Below are positions 41,013-49,345 of a DNA stretch of 64,000 bases, in pieces; within the stretch, counting starts at the first letter, position 1; every line of letters starts with the position of its first letter. A program made the translations under genes and the position numbers. Below the pieces are notes generated by a model. The model was not told where the DNA came from, did no database searches, and was given only the letters and a program-made list of their open reading frames with translations. The DNA comes from Allobosea sp039673065 (GTDB taxonomy: Bacteria; Pseudomonadota; Alphaproteobacteria; Rhizobiales; Beijerinckiaceae). The stretch covers positions 1 to 64,000 of the forward strand of contig NZ_JBDJKW010000017.1 of the NCBI RefSeq assembly GCF_039673065.1, given 5' to 3'.

Positions 41013-42269
41013 ATGCAGCGGATCGAGGCCGACTACCTGATGGAGACGCCGGAGGATCCGGCGCGCGTCGCCGCGATCATGGCGGGCGAGCAGTCGAGCG
41101 GCACCTTCACCGCCATTCCCGGCGAGACGGAAGCGGTGAAGGCGCGCGCGGCCGCGACGGTGACGCGGCTCGCGATCGTCGAGGAGACCACCGCCGGCCC
41201 GTCCCTGCCCTCTGCCGGGCTGGCGCTGCCGCCAGGCACGCGCTTCCGGCGCGCGCAGCTCACCCTGTCCTGGCCCCTGGCGACCGTCGGCCCGTCGCTG
41301 CCGAACCTCCTCGCCACCGTCGCCGGCAACCTGTTCGAGCTGAAGCCGGTGACCGGGCTGCGCCTGCTCGACATCAGGTTGCCGCCGGCCTTCGCCGAGG
41401 CCTATGCCGGACCGCGCTTCGGCATCGCCGGCACACGGCGCCTCGCCGGCGTGACCGGCCGGCCGATCATCGGCACCATCGTCAAGCCGAGCGTCGGGCT
41501 GACGCCGGAGGAGACGGCGGCGCTGGTCGCCGAGCTCTGCGGCGCCGGCATCGACTTCATCAAGGACGACGAATTGCAGGCAGACGGGCCGCTCTGCCCG
41601 TTCGAGGCGCGGGTCGCGGCGGTGATGCCGGTGCTCCACGCCGCGGCCGACCGCAGCGGCCGCATGCCGATGTACGCCTTCAACCTGACCGGCGAGATCG
41701 AGGAGATGCGCCGGCGCCACGACACGCTGCTGAAGCACGGCGCCAGCTGCATGATGGCGAGCCTGAACTCGGTCGGGCTCGCCGGGATCATCGAGCTGGC
41801 GCGCTTCGGCACGCTGCCGCTGCACGCCCATCGCAATGGCTGGGGCTATCTTAGCCGGCATCCGCTGCTCGGCTGGTCCTACCGCGCCTGGCACAAGATC
41901 TGGCGACTGGCCGGCGTCGACCACATGCATGTCAACGGCATCGGCAACAAATTCGCCGAGAGCGACGAGAGCTCGCTGGATTCCGCCCGCGCCTGCCTGG
42001 AGCCGCTCTTCCCCGACAAGCCCTGCACGGTGATGCCGGTGTTCTCCTCGGCGCAGGGGCCGCGCCAGGCGCCGGCGACCTATGCGGCGCTCGGCTCGGC
42101 CGACCTGATCGTCACGGCCGGCGGCGGCATCATGGCCCATCCCGGCGGCACGGCGGCCGGCGTGACGGCGATGCGCGAGGCCTGGCAGGCGGCGCTGGCC
42201 GGCGAAGCGCTCGAGGCCTATGCCCGCACCCGGCCGGCGCTGGCCGCCGCGCTGGAGCGCCCGGCATGA
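41013..42269 (+). CDS. RuBisCO-like protein, OiaX/OiaT type (3-oxo-isoapionate-4-phosphate processing)
   Basis: A 418-residue RuBisCO large-subunit homologue. It keeps the metal/carbamate segment GIDFIKDDELQ (Lys near residue 184, Asp 186, Glu 187) and the Lys of GTIVKPSVGL (about 158), and HAHRNGWGYL, but lacks the loop-6 Lys needed for CO2 fixation. The next gene is a DUF1537 kinase, the arrangement of apionate pathways, where such proteins decarboxylate (OiaX) or hydrolyse (OiaT) 3-oxo-isoapionate-4-phosphate. I cannot decide which. A -10-like TATAGT (40976-40981) favours ATG 41013; ATG 40995 is the alternative. An inverted repeat GACGCTG/CAGCGTC (40934-40963) lies just upstream. Confidence 0.85.
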   Translation: MQRIEADYLMETPEDPARVAAIMAGEQSSGTFTAIPGETEAVKARAAATVTRLAIVEETTAGPSLPSAGLALPPGTRFRRAQLTLSWPLATVGPSLPNLLATVAGNLFELKPVTGLRLLDIRLPPAFAEAYAGPRFGIAGTRRLAGVTGRPIIGTIVKPSVGLTPEETAALVAELCGAGIDFIKDDELQADGPLCPFEARVAAVMPVLHAAADRSGRMPMYAFNLTGEIEEMRRRHDTLLKHGASCMMASLNSVGLAGIIELARFGTLPLHAHRNGWGYLSRHPLLGWSYRAWHKIWRLAGVDHMHVNGIGNKFAESDESSLDSARACLEPLFPDKPCTVMPVFSSAQGPRQAPATYAALGSADLIVTAGGGIMAHPGGTAAGVTAMREAWQAALAGEALEAYARTRPALAAALERPA

Positions 42270-43624
42270 GCGACCCACGCCCGCTGCCGCCCGGCCCGCT
42301 GATCGCCTATTACGGCGACGACTTCACCGGCTCCTCGGCCGTGATGGAGGTGACGGCCTTCGCCGGGCTGGACAGCGTGCTCTTCCTGGCGCCGCCGACA
42401 CCGGAGCGCCTGCGCGCCTTCGCCGGGTGCCGGGTGATCGGCATCGCCGGGACGGCACGGGCGCAGACGCCGGCCTGGATGGAGGCTGAGCTGCCCGCCA
42501 TCTTCGCCGGCCTCGCCGAAACGGGCGCGCCGGTGCTGCTCTACAAGGTCTGCTCGACCTTCGATTCCGCCCCGGCGATCGGCTCGATCGGCACGGCGAT
42601 CGACCTCGCGGCCGAACGCTTTGCCGGCTGGCATCCGCTGCTGGTCGCCGATCCCGGCATGGGCCGCTACCAGGCTTTCGGCCATCTCTTCGCGCAGGCG
42701 CAGGGTGCGGTGCACCGGCTCGACCGGCATCCGGTGATGGCGCGCCATCCGGTGACGCCGATGGACGAGGCCGACCTCGCCCGGCATCTCGCCCGCCAGA
42801 CCGCGCGCCGCATCGGGCTGGTTGACCTGGCGGCGATGAAGGCCGGCGCGGCGCAGGCCCGGCTGGCGCACGAACTGGAGGCCGGCGCCGAGATCGTCTC
42901 GCTCGACGTGATCGACCGCGAGACGCTGGTCGCCGCCGGGCGGCTGATCTGGGAGCACGGGCCGCAGCCTATCTTCGGCATCGGCTCGCAGGGGCTGGCG
43001 GCGGCGCTCGTCGCCTGCTGGCGCGAGGCCGGGCTGCTGCCGCAGGCGTCCCCTCCGCGCCGGCCCGCCCCGGTCTCGCGGCTGATCTGCGTCTCCGGCT
43101 CGGTCTCGCCGATCACCGCCGGGCAGATCGCCTGCGCCGAGGCGGCGGGCTTCGCGGTGATCCGGCTCGACGCCGCCCGCGCCGTGGAGCCGCGCGGCTG
43201 GAAGGAGGCGCTGGACGATGCGACGCAAGCCGCGCTGGCGGCGCTCTCCAACGGCCGCGACGTGGTGGTGGCGACCGCGACCGGCCCGGACGATCCTGCG
43301 GTCGCCGGCCTGCGCGCCGCGGTCGCAGCCACGAGCAGCGACGAGGCGGCGGTGAATGCGCGCATCGGCACCGGGCTCGGCACCATCCTCGACGCGGTGC
43401 TGGCGCGCACGGGCCTGCGCCGCGCGGTGATCTCCGGCGGCGACAGTTCGGGCCGGGCCGCCGCCGTGCTCGGGATCGACGCGCTGCGCGCGATGGCGCC
43501 GCTGGCGCCGGGCAGCCCGCTCTGCATCGCCTCCTCGCCGCGCCCCGAGCGCGACGGGCTCGAGCTCGCGCTGAAGGGCGGGCAGGTCGGCGCCCCCGAT
43601 TTCTTCATGGCCGCCAAGGGCTGA
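42266..43624 (+). CDS. oiaK: four-carbon acid sugar kinase family protein (DUF1537), OiaK-like 3-oxo-isoapionate kinase
   Basis: A 452-residue two-domain kinase. The N-terminal domain begins IAYYGDDFTGSSAVMEV, the DUF1537 signature with substrate-binding Asp residues, and KVCSTFDSAP, IGSIGTAID. The C-terminal nucleotide domain has CVSGSVSPITAGQI, ARIGTGLGTILDAVL and ISGGDSSGRAAAVLGI. In apionate catabolism OiaK phosphorylates 3-oxo-isoapionate, feeding the RuBisCO-like enzyme encoded immediately before it. The two genes overlap (ATGA), so they are translated together. Other DUF1537 members act on threonate or erythronate, but the neighbours favour OiaK. Confidence 0.85.
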   Translation: MSDPRPLPPGPLIAYYGDDFTGSSAVMEVTAFAGLDSVLFLAPPTPERLRAFAGCRVIGIAGTARAQTPAWMEAELPAIFAGLAETGAPVLLYKVCSTFDSAPAIGSIGTAIDLAAERFAGWHPLLVADPGMGRYQAFGHLFAQAQGAVHRLDRHPVMARHPVTPMDEADLARHLARQTARRIGLVDLAAMKAGAAQARLAHELEAGAEIVSLDVIDRETLVAAGRLIWEHGPQPIFGIGSQGLAAALVACWREAGLLPQASPPRRPAPVSRLICVSGSVSPITAGQIACAEAAGFAVIRLDAARAVEPRGWKEALDDATQAALAALSNGRDVVVATATGPDDPAVAGLRAAVAATSSDEAAVNARIGTGLGTILDAVLARTGLRRAVISGGDSSGRAAAVLGIDALRAMAPLAPGSPLCIASSPRPERDGLELALKGGQVGAPDFFMAAKG

Positions 43625-43763
43625 GGCGGAGGCGAGCCGCGGGCGATCGTGGCCCTGGCCGTCACCGGCGCTGACGCAGCCCTTGGCGGGCTTTGGGGCA
43701 AATGGCGCGCGCCGCTGTGGCGCTGGCCTGGTCTGCATCGCGACGCCGCCGCCATCGCGCGGA

Positions 43764-44939
43764 TCATCCCGCGTCCTTCAACCCGGCATAGACGGCGCGG
43801 CTGAGATCGGCGGGGAAGCGGCCGCCGGCGGACATGCCTTCGAGCGCGGTGTTGGTGAAGGCGACCACGGTCAGGCGCTCGGCGGGATCGACCCACCAGG
43901 AATGGCCGTAGGCGCCGCCCCAGCGCCAGGTGCCCCCGGTTTCGGGAACGCCGGCGGCGACAGGATCCCGCAGGACGGAGAAGCCGAGGCCGAAGCCGAG
44001 CCCCGGCGATCCATCGATCGCCAGCGCTGGGATCTGGTCGCGGGCCATCTCGGCAACGAGGTCCGGCGCCAGCAGCCCCTCCCCGCCCCTGCGCAACGCG
44101 TCGAGCAGCGCGAGCGTCTCCGCCACGGAGCCGATCATGCCGGCGCCGCCCGAGGGAAAGGCGTCGGCGTCGAAGGCACGCGCCGGGTCCATCGCCAGCC
44201 CGGCCAAGCCCGGCAGGAAGGGCACGAGGTCAGGCTCGCGCATGCGGCGCGGGCGCGGCGTGTCGTCGGCATAGGGCACGGCCAGCCGCCCGGCATCGGC
44301 GACGGCGAAGCCGGTCTCGGCGAGCTTCAGCGGCCGGGAGACCAGATCGTGCACCGCCTCGGGCAGCGTCATGCCGGTCGCGGCCTCGATCACCGCGCCG
44401 ACGACGTCCGTCGCGAGCGAATAGGAGAAGCGCGTGCCGGGGGCGAAGAGCAGCGGAACGCCGGCGAGCCGCCGCAGGTTCTCGGCCAGGGTGATGCCGG
44501 AGCGGTCCATACCGTCGGAGACGCCAGCGCGGTGCAGAGGGTCATCCTCGGCCTCGAAGAAGCCGTAGCCGAGGCCGGCCGTGTGCGTCAGCAGATGGCG
44601 CAGGGTGATCGTGACGGTCTCGCCGTCGAAGCGGGGGCGGAACGCCGGCAGCCAGTCGCTGACCGGCGCATCGAGCGCCAGCCGGCCGCGATCGACGAGG
44701 GCGAGCGCCGCGACCGAGACGAAGAGCTTCGAGACCGAGGCCAGCCGGAACAGCGCATCGGCCCGCATCGGCAGCCCCGCCTCGCGATCGGCGAAGCCGG
44801 CGGCGCGGCTGTAGAGCGGCTGGCCGTCGCGCAGCACGGTGACGACAGCGCCGACGATGCGCTCGGCGGCGAGCGCGCCGGCGATGACCGCGTCGAGGCG
44901 GGTGGCGAGACTGCTCGCAGGGATGTCGCTTCGGGTCAT
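43764..44939 (-). CDS. serine hydrolase, class C beta-lactamase/esterase family
   Basis: A 391-residue protein with the SxxK motif LASVSKLFVS (nucleophile Ser and Lys), the YxN-type FSYSLATDVVGAVIE with Tyr, and a late GHSWWVDPAER replacing KTG. HLLTHTAGLGYGF is also typical. There is no signal peptide, so it is more likely a cytoplasmic esterase or peptidase than a true beta-lactamase. Its ATG overlaps the stop of the MFS exporter gene, so the pair is an operon: exporter first, hydrolase second. Confidence 0.88.
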   Translation of the reverse strand: MTRSDIPASSLATRLDAVIAGALAAERIVGAVVTVLRDGQPLYSRAAGFADREAGLPMRADALFRLASVSKLFVSVAALALVDRGRLALDAPVSDWLPAFRPRFDGETVTITLRHLLTHTAGLGYGFFEAEDDPLHRAGVSDGMDRSGITLAENLRRLAGVPLLFAPGTRFSYSLATDVVGAVIEAATGMTLPEAVHDLVSRPLKLAETGFAVADAGRLAVPYADDTPRPRRMREPDLVPFLPGLAGLAMDPARAFDADAFPSGGAGMIGSVAETLALLDALRRGGEGLLAPDLVAEMARDQIPALAIDGSPGLGFGLGFSVLRDPVAAGVPETGGTWRWGGAYGHSWWVDPAERLTVVAFTNTALEGMSAGGRFPADLSRAVYAGLKDAG

Positions 44940-46153
44940 GGCTGGCCTTCCTTCGCGCTGGACTGAGGGGACGGGAAACCGTGGCGCTTCGCCTGCAGCG
45001 TCACGGCCAAGGCGAGGATGAGCAGCGGCAGCGGCGCCCAGATCAGGGCGCGCGCGCCGGCCACGTCGAGCAGCAGGCCGCCGAACAGCCCGCCTCCGGC
45101 GATGGCGAGGTTCCAGGCGGTGACGAGCATGGACTGCGCGGTATCGGTCGCAGGGCCGGCGGCGCGGGCGAGCGCCGTCTGGAACAGGGTCGCTGTGCCG
45201 CCGAAGCCGAGCCCCCAGATCGCCATGCCGAGCCCGAGGAGAGCGGCCGAGGCGCCGGCAGCGGCGAGCGACAGGCAGGCGACGATGAAGAGGGCGGTCG
45301 CGCCGAGGGCGAGGAGGCGCAGCCGGCGGTCGATGGCGATACCGACCAGGCCGATGCCGAGCAACGCGGCCGCGCCAAAGACGAGCAAGGCGAGATCGGT
45401 GCGCAGGGCCGTGCCCGTGCCGGCGAGAACCGGCGCGATATAGGTGTAGAGCAAATTGTGGGCGAGCACGAAGGCGAGCGTCACGACCAGCACGGGCCGG
45501 ATGCCGGGCAGCGCGAGCACGGCTGCGGGCGAGAGGCGCGCGGCCTGTCGCTGCCCCGGAAAATCCGGCAACCTCGCCAGGACCCAGAGGATCAGCAGCA
45601 GCGAAAGCAAGCTCATCAATCCGAAGCAGAGGCGCCAACCGACGATGCCGCCGAGCAAGGTACCGGCCGGAATGCCGAGCGAGAGCGCCAGCGGCGTTCC
45701 CACCATGGCGACGGCGATGGCGCGGCCCTTCAGCCGGTCCGCCACCATGCGTGCGGCATAGCCGGCGATCAGTGCCCAGAGCAGCCCGGCCGAGACGCCG
45801 GCGAGAAAGCGGGCGGCGAGCGTCACGGTGTAAACCGAAGACAGCGCCGTCACGCTGTTGGCGACGGCGAAGCCCGCGATCGCCGCGAGCAGCACCGGCC
45901 GGCGGCGGAAGGCCGCCGTCGCATGGGTCAGCGGCACGGCCGCGAGCAGGGAGCCGAGCGCATAGACGCTGACCCATTGGCCCGCCAGCGCCTCCGACAC
46001 GCGAAGGCTCGCGCCGATCTGCGGCAGCAGGCCGGCGGGCAGTGCCTCGGTGAGGATGGTGACGAAGCCGGCCATGGCGAGGGCGAGCAGCCCCGGCCAG
46101 GGCAGGCGATTGGCGGCGGCGGGAGCGACGATGTCGGATGCGGTCGATGTCAT
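44936..46153 (-). CDS. MFS transporter, DHA1 drug-efflux type
   Basis: A 405-residue permease with 12 predicted segments. The A-motif-like region (LAAVPLTHATAAFRRRPVLL) lies between helices 2 and 3; ARFLAGVSAGLLWALIAGYAARM and GTPLALSLGIPAGTLLGG are the usual helix-4 and helix-5 motifs of DHA1 exporters. It is divergent from a LysR gene with an 89-base intergenic region containing an inverted repeat. Substrate unknown; the coupled hydrolase could modify the compound being exported. Confidence 0.9.
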   Translation of the reverse strand: MTSTASDIVAPAAANRLPWPGLLALAMAGFVTILTEALPAGLLPQIGASLRVSEALAGQWVSVYALGSLLAAVPLTHATAAFRRRPVLLAAIAGFAVANSVTALSSVYTVTLAARFLAGVSAGLLWALIAGYAARMVADRLKGRAIAVAMVGTPLALSLGIPAGTLLGGIVGWRLCFGLMSLLSLLLILWVLARLPDFPGQRQAARLSPAAVLALPGIRPVLVVTLAFVLAHNLLYTYIAPVLAGTGTALRTDLALLVFGAAALLGIGLVGIAIDRRLRLLALGATALFIVACLSLAAAGASAALLGLGMAIWGLGFGGTATLFQTALARAAGPATDTAQSMLVTAWNLAIAGGGLFGGLLLDVAGARALIWAPLPLLILALAVTLQAKRHGFPSPQSSAKEGQP

Positions 46154-46205
46154 GGCCGGAGGTTACGGCGGCCGCGCCCCTGGATTAATTAGGGGTGAGT
46201 TTCGA

Positions 46206-46236
46206 TCTCATCGGACATTGATGTCCGCAATTGAGA
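46206..46236. promoter_or_regulatory. operator candidate between the LysR and MFS genes
   Basis: Nested inverted repeats: CGGACAT (46212-46218) and ATGTCCG (46221-46227), flanked by TCTCA (46206-46210) and TGAGA (46232-46236). It lies seven bases before the LysR ATG, so bound regulator would block its own gene and could control the divergent MFS-hydrolase operon. Confidence 0.5.
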
Positions 46237-46242
46237 CTTGCC

Positions 46243-47145
46243 ATGGAGCATCTCGGCGCGCTCGCCGCCTTCGTCCAGACCGCCGATTCCGGCGCCTTCA
46301 CCGCAGCCGCCGCCAAGCTCGGCGTCTCCTCCTCGGCGGTGGGCAAGGCGGTGGCGCGGCTGGAGGAGCGGCTCGGCGTGCGGCTCTTCCACCGCTCGAC
46401 GCGCTCGCTCACCCTGACGCCGGAGGGCAGCCGCTTTCTCGATCGCTGCCGCAGGATCTTCAGCGAGATCGAGGCGGCCGAGCTCGAATTGTCTCAGGTG
46501 CGGGCGGCGCCGCGCGGAAAGCTCCGGGTCAGCCTGCCGCTGATCGGCATGCTGATGATGCCGGCGGTGATGGCCTTCATGCGCGCCTATCCGGAGATCG
46601 AACTCGACCTCGACTTCACCGACAGGCTCGTCGATGTGATCGAGGAAGGCTTCGACGCGGTGATCCGCACAGGCGAGGCGCGCGACAGCCGGCTGATGAT
46701 GCGCCGCCTCGGCGCCTTCTCGCACAGAATCGTCGCCTCGCCGGCCTATCTCGCCGCGCATGGCACGCCGCGCCGGCCCGAAGACCTGCTCGGCCATGCC
46801 TGCCTGCGCCACCGTTACCCGTCGACCGGCAAGCTGGAGCGCTGGCCGCTGGTGCGCGACGGCGTCGATCTCGACCTGGATCTGCCGATGGCGGCGGTGG
46901 CGAGCACGATGGAGCCGCAGATCTGCCTGGCGGAGGAAGGCTTCGGCCTCGCCTGCCTGCCGCGCTTCGCCATTCGCCGGCAATTGCAGCGCGGCGACCT
47001 CGTCGCGGTGCTGGAGGATCACGTCCGCGACGTCGGCGCCTTCCACATCCTCTGGCCGGCGAGCCGCCATCCCTCCCCCAAGGTCGCGGCCTTCGTCGGC
47101 TTCATGGCCGAGACCCTGCTGAAGCAGGAGGCGGCGGCGCGCTGA
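46243..47145 (+). CDS. LysR-family transcriptional regulator
   Basis: A 300-residue LysR protein. The HTH is GAFTAAAAKLGVSSSAVGKA near residues 18-38, then LGVRLFHRSTRSLTLTPEG; the effector-binding domain includes LRVSLPLIGMLMMPAVMAFM and DAVIRTGEARDSRL. The start is ATG 46243 (a TTG lies 12 bases earlier in frame). Divergent from the MFS exporter, which it probably controls, in the manner of LysR-regulated efflux. Confidence 0.92.
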   Translation: MEHLGALAAFVQTADSGAFTAAAAKLGVSSSAVGKAVARLEERLGVRLFHRSTRSLTLTPEGSRFLDRCRRIFSEIEAAELELSQVRAAPRGKLRVSLPLIGMLMMPAVMAFMRAYPEIELDLDFTDRLVDVIEEGFDAVIRTGEARDSRLMMRRLGAFSHRIVASPAYLAAHGTPRRPEDLLGHACLRHRYPSTGKLERWPLVRDGVDLDLDLPMAAVASTMEPQICLAEEGFGLACLPRFAIRRQLQRGDLVAVLEDHVRDVGAFHILWPASRHPSPKVAAFVGFMAETLLKQEAAAR

Positions 47146-47215
47146 GAGAGGCCGCCTGCCGACAGTCGCGGCGCTTTCCTTGCGGCGTTGCCGGTCAGGA
47201 CCGCGGCGGCGGCAG

Positions 47216-48445
47216 TCAGCGCTTCACCAGCGCGCAGGTCGATGCCGCCAGCGGCTGGAAGGCCTGCTCGCCGGGGATGGTCGCGATCAGCTTGTAGTAA
47301 TCCCACGGCGCCTTGGATTCCGAAGGCTTCTTGACCTCGTACAGGTTCATGTCGTGGACCATGCGGCCATCCGGCCGGATCGTGCCGTTCTTGTAGAACA
47401 CGTCGTTCACCGGCATGGCGCGCATCGCCTTCATCACCGCCGCCGTCTCGTCGGTCCCGGCCGCCTCGACCGCCTTCAGGTAATGGACGACCGAGGAGTA
47501 GGTGCCGGTGTGCAGCATGTTCGGCATCGACTTGACCGTGTCGAAAAAGCGCTTCGACCAGGCGCGGGTCGCGTCATCGGTGTCCCAATAGGAGGCTTCG
47601 GTGATCGTCAGCCCCTGGGCCTCCTGCAGGCCGAGACCATGCACGTCATGGATGAAGCCGCCGAGCGTCGCCACCTTCTGGCCGCCCTGGGTCACGCCGA
47701 ACTGGGCCGCCTGCTTGATCGAGTTGATGGTGTCGCTGCCGGCATTGGCGAGGGCGACGACCTTGGCCCGCGAGGACTGGGCGCTCAGCAGCGGGGAGGC
47801 GAAATCCGTGGTCCCGACCGGCACCTTGACGCTGCCGAGCACCCGTCCCTTGTTTTCGGTGACGACGCGGGTGGCCTGCTCCTGCAGACCATGGCCGAAG
47901 GCATAGTCGGCGGTGACGAAGTACCAGGTGTCGAAGCCCTGCTTCGCCAGCGCCTGGCCCGTGCTCTGCGCGATCGCGTAGGTGTCATAGGCCCAGTGTA
48001 CGACATAGGGCCCGCAATTCTCGTTGGTGATCCGGGTCGAGCCCGGCGAGGAGAGCGTGATGATCTTGCCCTTGTCCTTGGCGATCTCGATCACCGCCAG
48101 GGCCGGCGACGACGAGGCGACGTCGAGGATGGCGTCGACCTTGCCCTCGTCGAACCATTTGCGCGCGATCGCGGCGGCGATGTCGGGCTTGTTCTGATGG
48201 TCGGCGAAGACGAGCTCGACCGGCTTTCCGAGCACCTTGCCGCCGGCCTCGTCGATCGCCATCCGGGCGGCGGTCACCGCGCCGATGCCTGTGATGTCGG
48301 CATAGACGCCGGACATGTCCTCGATCACGCCGATGCGGATCACGTCGTCCGAGATGGCGGGCGCCTGCGCGGAGGCGGCCGTCGAGACGGCGGTCAGCGC
48401 AGTGGCGGCGAGCAGGCCGAGCGCGAGAGGGGTGAAGCGCTTCAT
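47216..48445 (-). CDS. periplasmic substrate-binding protein of a branched-chain amino acid-type ABC transporter
   Basis: A 409-residue exported protein. The signal peptide is about residues 1-26 (MKRFTPLALGLLAATALTAV ... AASAQA). The mature part has the type I binding fold: DVIRIGVIEDMSGVYADITG, ARMAIDEAGGKVLGKPVEL, then DVASSSPALAVIEIA and YFVTADYAFGHGLQEQAT. No ABC permease or ATPase gene is next to it in the window. It lies 143 bases downstream of the enoyl-CoA hydratase gene on the same strand, so it may bind the acid degraded by that cluster. Confidence 0.88.
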   Translation of the reverse strand: MKRFTPLALGLLAATALTAVSTAASAQAPAISDDVIRIGVIEDMSGVYADITGIGAVTAARMAIDEAGGKVLGKPVELVFADHQNKPDIAAAIARKWFDEGKVDAILDVASSSPALAVIEIAKDKGKIITLSSPGSTRITNENCGPYVVHWAYDTYAIAQSTGQALAKQGFDTWYFVTADYAFGHGLQEQATRVVTENKGRVLGSVKVPVGTTDFASPLLSAQSSRAKVVALANAGSDTINSIKQAAQFGVTQGGQKVATLGGFIHDVHGLGLQEAQGLTITEASYWDTDDATRAWSKRFFDTVKSMPNMLHTGTYSSVVHYLKAVEAAGTDETAAVMKAMRAMPVNDVFYKNGTIRPDGRMVHDMNLYEVKKPSESKAPWDYYKLIATIPGEQAFQPLAASTCALVKR

Positions 48446-48588
48446 CGTTCCTCCGGATGGTCTTATTGGCGTTGGTGACCGCATGCGATCGCGCCGTCAT
48501 TTTCCGGCAGGCGGCCCGGCGCGCTCAACGTTCGTCGCCGACATCGCAGGGCGGCAGATATGTGGCCTTCTGACAGCGGCCTTCCGCC

Positions 48589-49344
48589 TCAGCGCTTGGC
48601 GCGCGTGGCGAAAGCGGCCAAGCCGCGCCGGGCGTCCTCGCTGGTGAAGGTGCGCTGGCCGAGCTTCGCCTCGGCGGCGAAGGCCTCGCGATAGGGCAGG
48701 TCCTGCAGGGTCAGCGCGGCCTGCTTGATGGTCTGGACCGCGCTCGGGCTGAGCGCGGCCATGCGCTGCGCCAGCTCCATCGCCGCCGGCTCCACCTCCG
48801 CCGCCGGCACGACGCGGTTGATCACCCCCCTTGCCAGCATCTCGGCGCTGGAGAAGCGCTGCGCCGTCAGCAGGATCTCCATGGCGTGGGCATGGCCGAT
48901 CTGGCGGATCAGGCGCACCAGCGTTCCGCCCGCCGGCACGAAGCCATGCACCGCTTCCGGCAGCTGGAAGACCGAATCCTCCGCCGCGATGCGGATATCG
49001 CTCGCCAGCATGAGCTCGAACCCGCCGCCGATGCACAGGCCGCGAATGGCGCAGACCATCGGCTTGTAGAGCGGCACGTTCTTGAGGTGAGCCGGGTCCC
49101 ATTCGCTGATGTCGAAGCGGTCGCTCGCCAGCGCCGGAATGGATTCGGTCAGGTCGGCGCCGACGCAGAAGGCGCGCTCGCCCGCCCCGGTCAGCACCAC
49201 CGCGCGGACGGCATCGTCCGCCGCCGCCGCGACGAAGGCGTCGCCGAGGTCGCGATACATCGCCAGCGAGAGCGCGTTGAGCTTGTCGGGCCGCGCGATG
49301 CGGATGATCGCGACCGGGCCGTCGCGCGTGATCTCGATGGCCAT
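48589..49344 (-). CDS. enoyl-CoA hydratase/isomerase family protein
   Basis: A 251-residue crotonase. Oxyanion-hole segments are AFCVGADLTES and IRGLCIGGGFELMLASDIRI, and the region LPEAVHGFVPAGGT holds one of the usual catalytic Glu positions. Crotonases hydrate or isomerise enoyl-CoAs. Its gene starts one base from the stop of the CoA-transferase gene and is on the same strand as HMG-CoA lyase, so 3-methylglutaconyl-CoA hydratase activity, forming HMG-CoA, is an attractive guess. Confidence 0.9.
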   Translation of the reverse strand: MAIEITRDGPVAIIRIARPDKLNALSLAMYRDLGDAFVAAAADDAVRAVVLTGAGERAFCVGADLTESIPALASDRFDISEWDPAHLKNVPLYKPMVCAIRGLCIGGGFELMLASDIRIAAEDSVFQLPEAVHGFVPAGGTLVRLIRQIGHAHAMEILLTAQRFSSAEMLARGVINRVVPAAEVEPAAMELAQRMAALSPSAVQTIKQAALTLQDLPYREAFAAEAKLGQRTFTSEDARRGLAAFATRAKR

Positions 49345-49345
49345 C

